A stretch of 64,000 nucleotides of DNA from Halichondria panicea (GCF_963675165.1 NC_087387.1:3275501-3339500); one strand, 5' to 3'. Shown: positions 33,214-45,520, numbered from the stretch's first letter. The notes: generated by a model not told the origin, from the letters alone. Translations and numbers: made by a program.

Positions 33214-35026
33214 ATGGAAGGAGTTGTAGCTTCACTTGCGAATAGGCTTGATGCACTTGTTGTTAGTATACAGCATGTTGATGTAGATGACACTGACGAG
33301 TTAGAAAACTTTTGTGTTCGCCTGGAATCACTATATGCTGACTTGATCGAAACTGATTTAAGTTTTGGTGGTCTAATTCCTTCTCAAGTAATACAAAATG
33401 TATTTGAGTGCTGGAAGCAATTTCAAGATGTTGAAGTATCCATACCAGGCCGGCCTGCATTCGAAATTTCCCCTAGTGCACTTGAGAGTCTCATGGACCT
33501 CCAGTTCACGTCTCAAGACATTGCCACAATTCTTGGTGTGTCTAGAAGTACTGTTTGTAGGCGAATGAGGCAGTATGGCCTCTCATATGAAACTAACTAT
33601 TGCTGTATCAGCGACCAAAACCTCGATGAGATTGTGACAACAATATCTGCACAACATCCAGGATGTGGTAGCAAAATGATGAACGGTCACCTTCGGGCAC
33701 AGGGAATAATTACTCAACAAATTCGAATAAGAGAATCTCTACGACGGACTGATCCTGAGGGTATAGCTAGTAGGCTTCATACCAGTGTACGTCGACGAGT
33801 CTACAACGTTCCTGCACCCCAATATTTATGGCACATAGATGGAAACCATAAATTAGTAAGGTATGATGCTTTTTTATGTAGCCTATAATAGGTATGGCCG
33901 CCTATTTAAGTATGTGTGCACAATACATAATTATGTGGCCACTAAGTTTTCTGTATAATTATATACATGCATGCAGCTGTATAAACCAGTTTTTTTTAAC
34001 CCAGATGGAGATTTGTGGTGCATGGTGGAATAGATGGTTATTCAAGGTTGCCTGTGTTTTTGAATTGTTCTACTACCAACACTTCCGAATTGGTTTTTCA
34101 GTATTTCCTTGAAGCAGTTAACACGTACGGATGTCCACTACGAGTGAGATCAGATATGGGAGGAGAAAATATTAAGGTAGCCGAATACATGTGGTCTCGC
34201 CAGCACACTGGATTAGGTGAAGGTATGATTATGGGTCGATCGGTTCATAACCAAAGAATCGAGAGACTTTGGAGAGACGTGTATCAAGGTTGTCTTGGTC
34301 TATACTACAACATCTTCTCTTATCTCGAAACGTGTGGACATCTTGATCCATGCAACGAGCTTCATTTACTTGTTCTCCACTATGTCTATAAACCGAGAAT
34401 TCAACAGAGCCTGGACAGTTTTAGATATGCTTATGCTCACCACCCACTGAGCTCCTGTGGGAATCGAAGTCCGATACAATTGTTTGTTTCTGGTGCTATT
34501 CGCTGTGCACAGATACACCAACAAAACTATGTAAGTTTTAAGTGAACTTTGTGATTTATTTAGGGCAAATAGGCGAAATAAAAAATTGGGGGGAGGGGGG
34601 GTGCGTACATATGCACAAGGTGCATTGCAAACTATACAACTATACAAACTATAGGAGGATCGGGGTCCGGGACATATATTCCTTCCCAGAACATTTTTAG
34701 CTCAGCTTGTATAAATAATTATAATTATGTCCATACTACTACTGTCAAAAATCAAATTCCCCTCAATGATGTAATCACTTAGTTGTTGGTGCTTGTTCTA
34801 ATACGTTGTTTTTCTATAGGGGTCTGTATCTGTAAGTGATGGAATCGACCTCAGTGCTCCACTACCGTACTCGCTTGATGACCACACTGTAGTTGTACCA
34901 CAGGTGACAATGCCAAACCCTGAACTATGCTTACAACAATTACGTCGGTGCAATATTGATCCTACTGGAGATGATTCCAACTATGGTATAAATTTGTATC
35001 GACAAGCTATTGATATACTAGTTTGA
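33214..35026 (+). CDS. Integrase-core (DDE) transposase-like protein, three exons, 459 aa
   Basis: Exons 33214-33860, 34005-34530 and 34820-35026 join in phase with gtatga/cccag and gtaagt/tatag junctions, giving a continuous frame to a TGA at 35024. Residues 1-80 look helical. A GRPAFEIS segment introduces a helix-turn-helix (FTSQDIATILGVSRSTVCRRM, about residues 112-132). The integrase core follows: first Asp in LWHIDGNHK (about 210), second in VRSDMGGEN (about 262), and the acidic third in HNQRIERLWRDVYQG (about 297). The last exon is a less conserved tail. Similar proteins are widespread in fish and invertebrates; I believe they belong to the IS3EU-like class, but that label is from memory. 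All three catalytic residues are present, and no stop or microduplication interrupts it. This is the best-preserved transposase in the window. It could be an active element, or a gene kept for a host role. It converges on the HECT ligase, about 220 bp away. Confidence 0.85.
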
Positions 35027-35039
35027 GATTGTTTATTTT

Positions 35040-35232
35040 ATTTTTATAATCAATGAATGAAAAAACAAAAGTGGTTCTGCAATCAAAATGAAGTGGCTCT
35101 CACAGTGATTAAAATACGTGATTGCAACCAATGAAAAAGAAAAAAACAAAAGTGGTTCTGCAATCAAAATGAAGTGGTTCTCACAGTGATTAAAATACGT
35201 GATTGCAACCAAATGAAAAACAGAAGTGGTTC
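35040..35232. repeat. Two-copy 80-bp tandem repeat between convergent genes
   Basis: A unit starting aaaacaaaagtggttctgca and ending tgattgcaacca is present twice with few differences (about 35063-35135 and 35146-35213), followed by a partial third. It fills the interval between the stop codons of the two convergent genes. Confidence 0.8.
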
Positions 35233-35248
35233 CTTCAACTATGAACAG

Positions 35249-38005
35249 TTAGGCTTGTCCAAAACCAAAACCGCTTACTAGTCCTTCAATCATGCCAGTT
35301 TTAAATTGGTCATAAGACATCATAGTAGTGGCCATGGGCAGGTACATCGTCAGAGAACAAGTGGAGGCAGTAGGGAATATGTTTGATCGGTCAAAATCGA
35401 TCGTCACCATTTTATGGAAGCCCATTGGAGGAACTCGGTCAGCTCCAGTTGCAAAAACAAGTATATCTTCCAAGCTGAGTGTGTGTTCCTCATTCCCTCC
35501 ATCAATAGAATGAACGGTGCACACTGTAAAGATAAGAATCACAGATATCTTGCACACATACTCTTAGAATGTCTGGTTTACCTGCTAGTCCATTTTCTAT
35601 TTCCGCCAGAAATTCAACCCAGTTCATAGTGGTAGACTCTTCTGCCTCTCTGTCATTTGAACCATTGACGGAGTAGTTATACTCAGTGAGTGCCATAAAC
35701 TCCGCTAGAGAAAGGCGAGCTGGTGAGCCACATACCACAAACAGCTTCTTCATCTTGGCTGGATATTTCTTGAGGAGTCCGTCAACGTTAAATAGACGCA
35801 AACCTTCTTTCATTTGATCCAACTCGGCTTTGATTGGCACCAAACACGAATTGATGGCTATCGCCTTGTGCAACATTGGGACATCTTCTAAGGACACTTG
35901 TGTGATAGGTTTCGAGAACCCACACTCAAAAACAACATCAGCTGGATCTTCACGCAAGAGCTCACGAAGGGTGGTGACGTCAGTGCAACCTGTATATCAA
36001 CATAATTATAGTCTGAATCATGTTAGGTGTATAGCGTACCTTTCCCAAAAAATCTTTCACTGAATCAACAAGTACATCACTGACATTGATCACCACACCG
36101 TCCAACCCTTCGGCTAAATAATCATATACCCAACTTGAAAAACACATGGGTCCAGGTCCACCTTGCACTATGGACATTGCACAAATGTGCCCAACATATT
36201 TATAATGCTTTTGGAGGAGAGCAGTGGTATTATGCAAGAGCACTTTTTCGTATGTGGAATATGTGGAACCAGTGAACAAGGATGAATTACCAATACAAGA
36301 CTCCAATGCAAGTCGAAAGAATTCTCGTTTGGGTCCACCTTCATCAGCTCCAGATTCACCGACAAAGGTGACTCGTAGTGGCAGTAACACATTTGTGTAG
36401 GGCTTCGAAAAACACCGTTTGATGTCCTCCCAGAGGTGCTTACGTCGCACAGTTAGCTGTTGGTGTGGGTCTTCAACTCCACATTTAATGTTCAGTTCTG
36501 AGACATGTTGCTTGACTATTTCAGGGGTGTCAACTTCTTGCCTATGATAGTTATATTATTATATTAGCTGTACATGAAACACTTATTATTACATTGAAAA
36601 ATCTCTTTCAGCAGTAGCAAGACTAGCTTCTAAGGCCATCTGTAGTTCCGGCTCGTATTCGGCAGGGAGGTCTTCCTCGAGGAGATCGACGTATGCCCTA
36701 TCGTATAATAAATAATTGAGTCTATGACGTTTGTTTGACTTACGAATAACCAGTGGATGAAAAACGAACAGGCTGCTCAGAGCGGGTTGTTGAACAAGCT
36801 GATGTTTCAGCCAATGTTGGAGGTGTAGGGTCAGGGAGGCCTTCCTCAAGGAGATTGATGTATGCCCTATCGTATAATAAATAATTGAGTTATCACGTTT
36901 GTTTGACTTACGATGCAAAACGACCAGAGCGGGTTGTTGAACATGCTGATGATGTTGGAGGTGTAGGGGTCTGGTCAGGCTGCCCAGAGCGGATTGCATT
37001 CCTTGCTGATGACCGTAGCAATTCAGCCAATGTTGGTGGTGTAGGGGGCAGGCTGTCACAAGAATCCCTAACACAAAAAGCCGTTGCAAATTGATACAAA
37101 AGTAAAGAATACCTACTTTCCCTTTTCCTTCTCTTTTTTGCACAAGGCGCTTGCTTCTTTGCACACTTCAATATGTGTTTTTAAGTAAGAGATTTCCACT
37201 TCTTTTCCGCATTCCAAGCACCTCTCTTTGGGTTCTGTACCCTACATTTAATTTATTAAGGAGAACATACATAATTATAGCACTGTGCACATTATTTTGT
37301 CAGTTGTTCCATTTACCTCTCCAGTCTCACATGGTAAGCCGAAAATGTCCATAATGTCAGCTTGAACTGGGCGAATGTACACCCTTGCTTGCACCACATA
37401 CGACTTGAGTTTAGCAACTGAGGTGAAGAACTTCTGTTCTATTGGGATCAATGCCCTGGAGTATGGGCCGTCTGTTCGGTGTAGCTCAAAGCCACCAGCC
37501 TTAACCAATAACGGAAATGATTGCAAAATCACTTCTTTAAGATGAACATAATCCCCGTTTAGCTTGAACACAAGTTTCTTCTCACCGAGGTCAGCTTGTT
37601 TCAGTGTATACTTATCTTGAGGATTTGGCACACTTTCAACAGCAGTTTGACCAAGACATACGAATTTGTGTGTCCATGTCATTCCAGCTCGACCCTTTTT
37701 CTCGTAAGGGGTGCTTCTAGCGTTTCTTCTTCTGCCAGTTGCCCTTGGCATGAACTCTTGGACATTGAAAACACTGAATGGATGGATTGCATAACAGTAC
37801 TATAATTATTCTCAGGAATGCACTCCTGTTATTCTACATGCACACGTACATGCAGGCTCACGTACCTAGATATGACAGACGAGCTGCCGGTACCGGTAGG
37901 CCTAGATGCAGTAGATGGACCTGGAGGTGAATCTTCATCAGTAGGGTTCAATAGCTCTGCAGCCTCTTTTAAGAGGCTGTTTGCTCTGCTAATTTTGTCA
38001 GCCAT
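35249..38005 (-). CDS. HECT-domain E3 ubiquitin ligase (G2E3-like), nine exons
   Basis: Exons on the minus strand: 38005-37862, 37754-37317, 37241-37117, 37067-36912, 36866-36744, 36697-36593, 36541-36040, 35989-35582, 35523-35249. All junctions are GT/AG and agree in phase except the one between exons 7 and 8, which is off by one base. Product is about 758 codons. Exon 1 gives a short N-terminus (MADKISRANSLLKEAAELLN). Exon 2 is the family domain with WTHKFVCLG and AGGFELHR. Exon 3 is a CxxC...HxxxC zinc finger (CLECGKEVEISYLKTHIEVC) resembling UBZ ubiquitin binders. Exons 4-5 repeat a PTPPT..E..ACSTTRS module. Exon 6 holds a UIM (PELQMALEASLATAE). Exons 7-9 are the HECT domain with ESGADEGGPKREFF and the catalytic cysteine in FPTASTCSLTMYLP. 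It would accept ubiquitin from an E2 on that cysteine and pass it to a substrate. Family resemblance is to G2E3-type ligases expanded in sponges and cnidarians. Confidence 0.85.
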
Positions 38006-38109
38006 GATGATGATGCTGTGCTTTATTTAAAATCCAGACCATGTGGATGTTACATTGCCAGCAAATATTTTCATAAAAAAATGCCTACACTGGCATAATT
38101 ATGCATAAT

Positions 38110-38450
38110 TATTGTTGTCAGTTGAGGTATATACATATTGCACACTGACATACGCAAATTCCCATATGCATATGCATGTTGACATAGCATGTTGACATAT
38201 GCATGTTGACATATCCATATTGCACACTGGCATATGTGTTGACGACGTGTGCACACATTGCACACGCACACTGGCATATGCACATGCATGTTGGCATATG
38301 CACATTGCACACTGGAATATGCACATGCATGTTGACATACGCACATTGCACACTGGCATATGCACATGCATGTTGACATATGCACATTGCACACTGGCAT
38401 ATGCACACTGGCGTAGTAATTTTGACACAGATAACACCCCATAGAGACGA
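38110..38450 (-). repeat. Minisatellite family M, copy 2 (inverted)
   Basis: On the minus strand it opens with the same ggggtgttatctgtgtcaaa leader at about 38444-38421 and runs in the same units. It lies just beyond the 5' end of the ligase gene and abuts a gypsy fragment at 38450, so the leader edge probably marks an insertion boundary. Confidence 0.85.
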
Positions 38451-38850
38451 GAGCGGTATCCCTCCACAACACCAGCAGAAGCTGTCGCTGACATAACACA
38501 GACCCAGGCTAAGCTCTTTACCGTCTTAGATGCACTCAAGGGATATCATCAGTGCCCACTTGATGAGGAGAGCCAAAACCTCACCACCTTCATCGTACCT
38601 GCGAGCCCCCTATGGAATTTCGTCCATCAGTGAACACTATAACCGACGCATGGATGAAGCACTAGCAGGCATGCCGTTATCATCTTCGACAGTAATCAGC
38701 AAGAACACATTGTTCATGTACTACGGGAGTTACTTCGTCGCTGCCAAGAAAAAGGCATCTCCCTTAATCGAGAAAAATTCAACGTAGCATGTAGGTACGC
38801 TGTCATCGAACTCGAATGCCTCGAAAATATACTCTGACCTTGTATTCATT
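38451..38850 (+). pseudogene. Ty3/gypsy reverse transcriptase fragment
   Basis: The reading FTVLDALKGYHQCPLDEESQ (about 38516-38575) is the first conserved reverse-transcriptase block, followed after a frame change by LRAPYGISSISEHYNRRMDEALAG (about 38600-38670) and, after another, by a segment ending in REKFNVA. The catalytic YxDD block is altered. Cut on the left by the minisatellite. Confidence 0.75.
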
Positions 38851-39350
38851 GCTTTACGTAAGGCTCAGCTCTCGTTTAGACTAACACTGGAACGAGTAGC
38901 CGCTTTTGCAGTGTTCTACTGAAAAACACTGCTGTAAACAAAATTATATAAAATTTTCTATGTCTCTCGCAATCACTTGCCATGAATCAAGGAAGATTGA
39001 AGATTGTTGCTCTCAGATTGTTGCTCTCAGAAAGAATACACGACTTGGGCATGCGCAAAAATAATTATATAGACGCCCTTCAGTTTTCGCTACGTGTGCA
39101 GCTAGTCTTGCAGAGCTAGTAGCTACTAGCAACATTCGGTGAACAAACTTTGCTACGCACTCTTCTGCAATGGCATTCCAAATTATTTTGCAAATCCACG
39201 AATTAAAATCCAAGTAAATATGCCTCTTACTTACACTTGAAGCAGACACACAGACACAACCGTATACCTCACACTACCGTTAGTAATACATGCCGGCGAA
39301 GATACGGCTTTTATGATAAGTTTGTACAGTGGAAAGACAATCAGGGTGTT
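38851..39350. other. Non-coding
   Basis: No gene is supported. One 16-17 bp tandem duplication (agattgttgctctcag) lies at about 39000-39031. Confidence 0.35.
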
Positions 39351-39352
39351 CT

Positions 39353-39745
39353 TTAGTGGGCCGGCTCTGGCAAAGTCGTTTACATAGTGGGATATCCTGT
39401 TTTCCTCTAAGTGTCCGGTGGGTGGGTTGTTAATTTTACTAGTTTCCCTCCAGCTGCAGAACATTGGCAGGTGGATCACACAGCTGTTCCGATTTAATCA
39501 CACACCATTAATTTTTAATTTTTATTTCACTTTCACACACCATTTTATTTAGTGAGCCGGCTCTGGCAAAGTCGTTTACATAGTGGGATATCGTGTTTTC
39601 CTCTAAGTGTCCGGTGGGTGGGTTGTTAATTTTACTAGTTTCCCTCCAGCTGCAGAACATTGGCAGGTGGATCACACAGCTGTTCCGATTTAATCACACA
39701 CCATTAATTTTTAATTTTTGTTTCACTTTCACACACCATTATTAT
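39353..39745. repeat. Two-copy tandem duplication of 196 bp
   Basis: Both copies run from agtg-g-gccggctctggcaa to ttcactttcacacaccat and differ at only a handful of positions. A unit of this length and identity points to a recent segmental event and differs in scale from the 9-17 bp duplications elsewhere. Confidence 0.9.
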
Positions 39746-39832
39746 TTTCACCGTCACGGATGAGCAATATTTAATTACATTATTTTGTAGGGCAAAGGAA
39801 GTAGTTGATCAACTAGATAGACTAGGATGACC

Positions 39833-39940
39833 TGTGATATCTTGAGAAGATTCAATTTAATTCAAGAATATGGAACTCTGATTCGTAGAATACAGACATT
39901 ACATCATCATTACAGTAAGCATAATTCCACCACTAACACC
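39833..39940 (-). repeat. Gypsy LTR, minus strand (same family as 17.9 kb)
   Basis: Read on the minus strand it begins tgttagtggtggaatt and ends gatatcaca, matching the LTR at 17885-18055 but with an internal deletion that removes the TATA segment. It lies downstream of the minus-strand pol at 40.1-41.9 kb, where a 3' LTR should be. Confidence 0.7.
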
Positions 39941-40059
39941 TGATATAGTCAGTCAAGTAAATTCTTGCCAGGTTCAAGATATAAAATCATTCCCTCTTAA
40001 ATGTGTACATCCATTAAGTGGCATCCGATTGCGAAGAGGGTATCGTAGACTAGCCTCTT

Positions 40060-41925
40060 GATCGATTTGGGGTGTGGGGTGAGGAGGGCAATTCAGGATA
40101 TTCGAATTCCGAAATCATTTCTGCGTCAGGGTATCCTCGTTTGGCTCGGTAGATGGGAATCTAGGTTGGATGTGGTCAACATGTCTGACTCGACCGTCGT
40201 CTAATTCAATTTCATAAGACACAGGTCCTCCTTAATGGTTCCTTAATGGTTCCTGGCATCCATTTCAGTTTACATTTATAACCGGTTGAGAATTGGAGTG
40301 CTTGTCGTGACTCTCTTTTTATCAAGCTTGTTCTTTATCGACTTTGTCCGGTTTGAGTAAGTCGAATCGAGTTCGTACTTTCCGTTGTAGGAACAACTCG
40401 CTCGGGGTCGAGTTAGTCGTGGCAGAGCGGTAAGTGAGCAGAAACTGTGACAAACGTGCACTCAATGATGGCTCGTCCCTTTCTCCAGCCAATCGTTCTG
40501 CTTGTCCGTTTGATGACTGATGATAGGGTGCTGTACGGATATGCTTCACACCATTAGACTTCATGAACTGAGCAAACTCGTCTGAGGTCACTGACCACTT
40601 GTTCGGGTAGTACTAGGATAACCTCCGGCCACTTGGAGTGAGCATCAACTTAGGAATGGTCCTGCAAAATCAATGTGTATCCTTTTGCACGGAATTGTTG
40701 GCCATACCATTTGACTTTTAAGATTTAGCCACTTCTTCGATGGCTTTGTCAATCCCACTCCACCAGAAGTAACTATCGCTTTCATCCGAGTAATACCAGG
40801 GTGATTCTCGTGAAGTGAATTGAGTAGCATTGAGTAGCATTAGATTGTGGAATGATGACACGGCTAATTTCATTTTGTCTGGCCTTGAATGGTTTGAGAT
40901 CATCCATAGGCCAACCATTGAAAACTGATCGTCTTCAGCACAGGGTCATGCAAAGTTTCGGTTTGGATCTGCTGGTAGTCAACTGGTAGCGATTGTACTT
41001 GAGCAACATTTGTACTTGAGCAACATTAAACACACTTGCTGAATCCTGACTTTGTTCAACTGTTTGAGTGGTCAGCGGTAACCGGGACAATCCATCTGCA
41101 TTACGATGAGCTTGAGTGGGTTTGAATTGGATTTCGTAGGAGTAAGCGTAGGAGTAAGCGGACAATAGTAATGCCCAACGTTGCAGGCATGCTGCAGCCA
41201 GAGAGGGGAATGCCAGAGAGGGGAATGCAGCCAGAGAGGGGACTCCTTTCTTTGAGCCAAAAATTGTGGCTTGTGGTCTGTAACGAGGGTGAATTGTCGA
41301 CCGTACAAGTACTGGTGAAATTTTTTAACACCAAAAATCAGACTTATTTTTCCAGCTGAGCGTAGTTCTTTTCGCTGGGGGCTAGAGTGGGGGTTAGAGT
41401 ATGAGACGCAAAAGAGATAGGTCTCTCACTGGTAAGTGTGCGAGACCACTGCTCCAATTCCATAGGCTGAGGCATCTGCAGCCATCGTCATCGGGACTTT
41501 GGGGTCATAATGTGTCAGTACACTCGCGGAGTCTTTAGCTAGCTGGAAAGCTTGGTCACATTCCTTGCTCCATTCCCACTTTTGCTTGTCTTTCAGCAGC
41601 TGATTGAGAGGGTGGAGGAGGTTTCGAACAAATTTGCCATAGTAATTGAGTAGTCCGAGAAAAGATCGTAGCTCTTGCATTCGTGATAGCTTTGGGAGTG
41701 CTCGGATTCTGTGCTGATCAACTTGATGACCCAAATACTCAACTGATTTGGCCATGAAATTGCACTTCGGCCTAATTCCTCAATAAGTTGCAGAGATGGT
41801 CCTCCGGGCACTCCTCCGATGTGCCCGTAACAAGTATGTCATCGATATAACAGATCACTCTGGGGATGCCTCGCAGTATCGTGTCCATCAATCGTTGAAA
41901 AACAACTGTCATGGACGACTGTCAT
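40060..41925 (-). pseudogene. Minus-strand Ty3/gypsy pol: RT, RNase H, integrase
   Basis: Order on the minus strand: the reverse-transcriptase active site YIDDILV (about 41850) and SVEYLGHQVD (about 41745); LRSFLGLLNYYGKFVRNL (about 41670); an RNase H region with LVTDHKP (about 41285) and AHRNADGLSRLPL (about 41110-41070); the integrase zinc-binding part with HENHPGITRMK (about 40810) and YFWWSG; the core with RIHIDFAGPF (about 40670) and TAPYHQSSNGQAERLA (about 40530-40485). The end (about 40195-40160) retains RHVDH. Stops, frame shifts and microduplications break it. The right end at about 41925 is cut by the copia remnant. Confidence 0.85.
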
Positions 41926-44540
41926 GGCTGTCAGTGTTCCCCAACTCTATCTCATTACGTCGTCCGAGTGATGCACTCAAAAATCAATTCGAGAGAGGAA
42001 CTTTAGCCAACAAGCTGATGTTGAAGAAGCAGTACTTCAATAACAGAGAACACTACTGTTGAGTCACACCTTAAAACCATGAAAGAACTTACCGACAGAT
42101 TGGCAGCAATTGATGCGCCAATATCAGAAGAAGACCAGGTCCTAGGAAGTCTGCCCAAACCATATGCTCTTGAGACACAGTTGGAGCTAGGAAATGTTCA
42201 ACAGTCGATACTTCATGAGGAGAGAAAGCTAAGCGACACAAAACGACTGCCCTTATCGGATTCTCTAGTGAGAGGCAAAAACAGAAACGCACTGTAACAT
42301 GTTTTGAATACACTTTCGACGAGATTGAATTTAAACAACGAATGGCTGCAAGAAAGAGATACACAGAGCCAAGCCAGCAGAGGAACAAGAGTCTGACTCC
42401 GAGGAGAGCTGCAACCACGCCTGACAAGAGGCTCTGGGGCATCGAGCCACATGACACCCAGAAAAGATTTGCTGAAAAAGTACGAAGAGTTCAAAAAACC
42501 TGAGAAAGTCTGTTTAGGAGATGGGCGCACTGCGCTTTTGGCGCCATTTAACAATGAAATTCAAAGTAAGCAACCCAAAACCAAAACCATCAGTCATGTA
42601 TCGTGTTCTCTATGTCTCGTGTAATCTGTTTTCCGTGAGCAGATCGAGGAAATGTTGTAAAATTTGGCAAGACAAGATGTTGGATTCGAAATCGAAGTGG
42701 TAATGGGCAGCTTAGAAGACAAGTTGTACTGTCTGCATGCATCGCTCGCTAAACAATGATATGAACATTTGGCATCAACGATTGGGACATACTAGTGAAC
42801 AAAGACTCAAAGAGATGGACCTTGTCGAAGGAATGAACGTCTCAAAGAAGTCACAACTTTCGTTCTGTGAAGGATGTGTTCAAGGCAAACTCAGTCGTAA
42901 GCCCTTCAAACCAGTGGGAGGGCTACAGATTGATGTTTGTGGACCAATAGCAACCGAATCAATTGGCAGATGACTACAGCAGATGTACCAGAGTGTATTT
43001 CATGAGAAACAAGTCGGAACGGCCTTCGAAAAATTCAAAGAATTTGAAGCTGTAACTACCAATGATTGTGGACAGAGAATAGGAACCTTACGTACCGATA
43101 ATGGAGGCGAGTATGTTTCAACTGAGTTCAAAGACTATCTGAAACAAAGCGGCATAAAGCAAGAGTTGACCGTTCCGTATTCTCCTCAACAAAATGGAGT
43201 TGCGGAAAGAGTAAATCGCACTCTAATGGAATCAGCAAGGTCGATGTTGGCTCACGCAGATCACTTATGGGTTGCAGCAGCAGCATATGTAAAGGATCGC
43301 ACACCAACTGCCTGAAGACAAAAACTGGACAAAAAGGCTGAAAAGTTTCGTTTTGTTGGATACAGCTGGATACAGCTGGATACAGCATGGAGCTACCGTC
43401 TTCTAGACGACAAAGCTCTGACGTTCGCAGAGATGTGGTTTTCAATGAGAAGGACTTTAGTCAGCAAGAAGAACCCCTGAGGAAAGTGAAGTGAAGTTGA
43501 TGCCCCTGAGGAGAATACGCCAACTCCAGATGAGCACAGACATCCAGTCAGGGAAAGAAGACAACCACCGATACGATACGGCAGAGATGAGTTTGCCAGT
43601 TTGGGAACTGAAATCGACGAAAGTTCCGGCTAAGTACCAAATAATTTGAAGGAAGCCCTCGAAAGTGACTTAACAAAAGAATGGCAAGCAGCGGCAGATT
43701 CTGAGTACTTATCACTTGTTGAAAACAAGATTGGATGCAAATGGATTTTCAAGATGAAGTACGAACGCTACGAAGGAACCAAAGGATATTCACAAAAATA
43801 TGGGGTCGACTACGAAGAGACCTTTGCACCTGTGGTGCGTTTTTCATCCATCAGAGCTCTCCTTGCCCAAAATGATATGTTGGTACATCAAATGGACGTT
43901 CAAACTGCCTGGTACTCTGGAAGAGGAAATATTCATGCAACAACCAGAGGGATATATACTTGTATGCCGACTGAACCGTTCATTATACGGGTTGAAACAG
44001 GTACCTCGATGCTGGAACATTACGTTCAAGGACTTTATGGATCTAACTCAGCAGATCCTTGTGTTTTCATCAAGAAAGAAAATGACAGAACGACCATTGT
44101 GGCAGTATAATTATGTCGACGACCTGATTATTTTAACGAACAGCATACTAAGGATATGTTTGCCAACCAGTTTGAAAACTACGCTACTGTCTCGGGATTA
44201 GTGTTGAACAGGATGAAAAAAATAGTCGAATGTGGATCCATCAAAAGCAATACATAACGTCGCGGTACGAGTGGCAACACCAATGGACTCCAATGTCACA
44301 CTTATTAAAGACGATAGCAAAAGCAATCAGGTCGATCAAGCCCAGTATCAAAGCATGGTTGGAAGCTTGTTGTATGCAAGCACAGCCTTTGCCGTTGGAA
44401 GGGTGTCAAAATTCAGTTCAGCACCAACCACAGCACACCTCACTGCAGTCAAGAGGATCTTTCGTTATTTGAAATGCAAGACAGTAAATGTAGACTTGAT
44501 TGGCTACTTGCTAGAAAACAGTTTCGAGCAATGTAGGTAG
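41926..44540 (+). pseudogene. Ty1/copia gag-pol remnant, copy 1
   Basis: Gag: RRPSDALKNQFERGTLANKL (about 41960) to DQVLGSLPKPY (about 42165). Pre-integrase: INIWHQRLGHTSEQRLKEMD-like block (about 42763) with CEGCVQGKLSR. Integrase: TDNGGEYVSTEFKDYL and PQQNGVAERVNRTLMES (about 43097-43230). Reverse transcriptase: CKWIFKMKY (about 43735), YGVDYEETFAPVVRFSSIRALL, then a degraded NYVDDLI (about 44110) at the active site. RNase H is lost. Many small deletions and frame shifts. It shares internal deletions and sequence with copy 2 at 53.9 kb. Confidence 0.85.
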
Positions 44541-44930
44541 GTAATGAGTCGACTTGTAACCATCCACTGCTACAAACCCCCCAGCGTATCAAACTCATGT
44601 TTCCATCCACATGCCACAGATATGATACATTACAGATATGATACATTGTACCTGCGTCGATCAACAGTACCTTGTCTGTACGCCAAGTCGCATAGACTCG
44701 TCGTTCAGGGACTCTGTGTCCCATACACATGTACCCAGCACTTGGAAATTGATGGTTTATCCTCTACACTAGCTGTGTATCAGTGATGTCTGAGTACATC
44801 TGCCTTACACTTACGTGAAACAGATACTCCTAACAGCTTGGCCATTTGGGGAACAGTGAACCAAGTAAAGTTTCCAGCTGGTGACGAGATATGACGACTG
44901 AAGGCCTGTCCTACAAATAGTACAGTATAC
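44541..44930 (-). pseudogene. Decayed relative of the integrase-core gene, fragment
   Basis: On the minus strand, PNGQ or MAKLLGVSVSRK (about 44850-44815) corresponds to the helix-turn-helix ATILGVSRSTVCRR of the 33.2 kb gene. VPERRVYATWRTD (about 44720) is followed by SYLWHVDGNMSLIRWG (about 44635-44590), which matches the first catalytic block LWHIDGNHKLVRW. Frames change between blocks and the rest is missing. A 17-bp duplication (agatatgatacattac) disrupts it just upstream of LWHVDG. Confidence 0.65.
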
Positions 44931-45520
44931 AGCATGTCATACGTTTACATATTGATCTGTACGGGTAGTTTCTGCTGTTTCTGCTGTCTCTGAGCAGAAT
45001 AGATAACATTTCAGACAAAGAACTTATTAGAGTCAAAATTCCCAGCCTGTTTGTAGTAAATGTCCCGTCCCGGTAAACGTCCCAGTAAATGTACACGTCC
45101 CGGTATGCCTTTTTCCTGTGGGCGAGGTCGACCAGCCTCCCAAATTTGGGGTGTGGTTGTCACAGCCCAGCAATTACTGCTGTATCCGCTCCCATGTGTC
45201 CCGGCAAGTGTCCAGGTATTTGTCCCAGTACAGTATTGCCTATTGCCATGAACGTGTGATTTTTGGGAGTGGTCACTAGGTGCTCTTTATTAAAAATCTA
45301 AAAGCAATGATGGCAAGAAAGCAATGATGGCAAGAAGAAGCGCCCTTCACAAGAATAGTGATTCTGGCAGCTGTCTGTGGAGGAACGTTTACACTTGCGT
45401 TTGTGCTCAAATCTGTCTGAGGTGCTTGGATCACACATACACCAAGAAATTATTATACCATACCATCTCATAAGACTCTGTGTCACTGGGCTGTGAAATC
45501 GAAGTGGTAGCTACACGTGG
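44931..45520. other. Non-coding, with degenerate short repeats
   Basis: A gtcccggta or gtcccagta motif recurs several times between 45060 and 45240. No gene is supported. Confidence 0.35.

Noticed and set aside
36885..37171. Plus-strand and alternative minus-strand frames across the HECT exons
   Set aside because: The spliced minus-strand frame explains the sequence with consistent phases; the other frames lack motifs.
38110..38450. CRISPR-like or regulatory repeat array upstream of the HECT gene
   Set aside because: Same minisatellite as at 32.9 and 52.7 kb, without unique spacers; its leader edge coincides with a gypsy fragment.
42089..42554. Minus-strand open frames of 113-122 codons
   Set aside because: Antisense shadows of the copia gag region.
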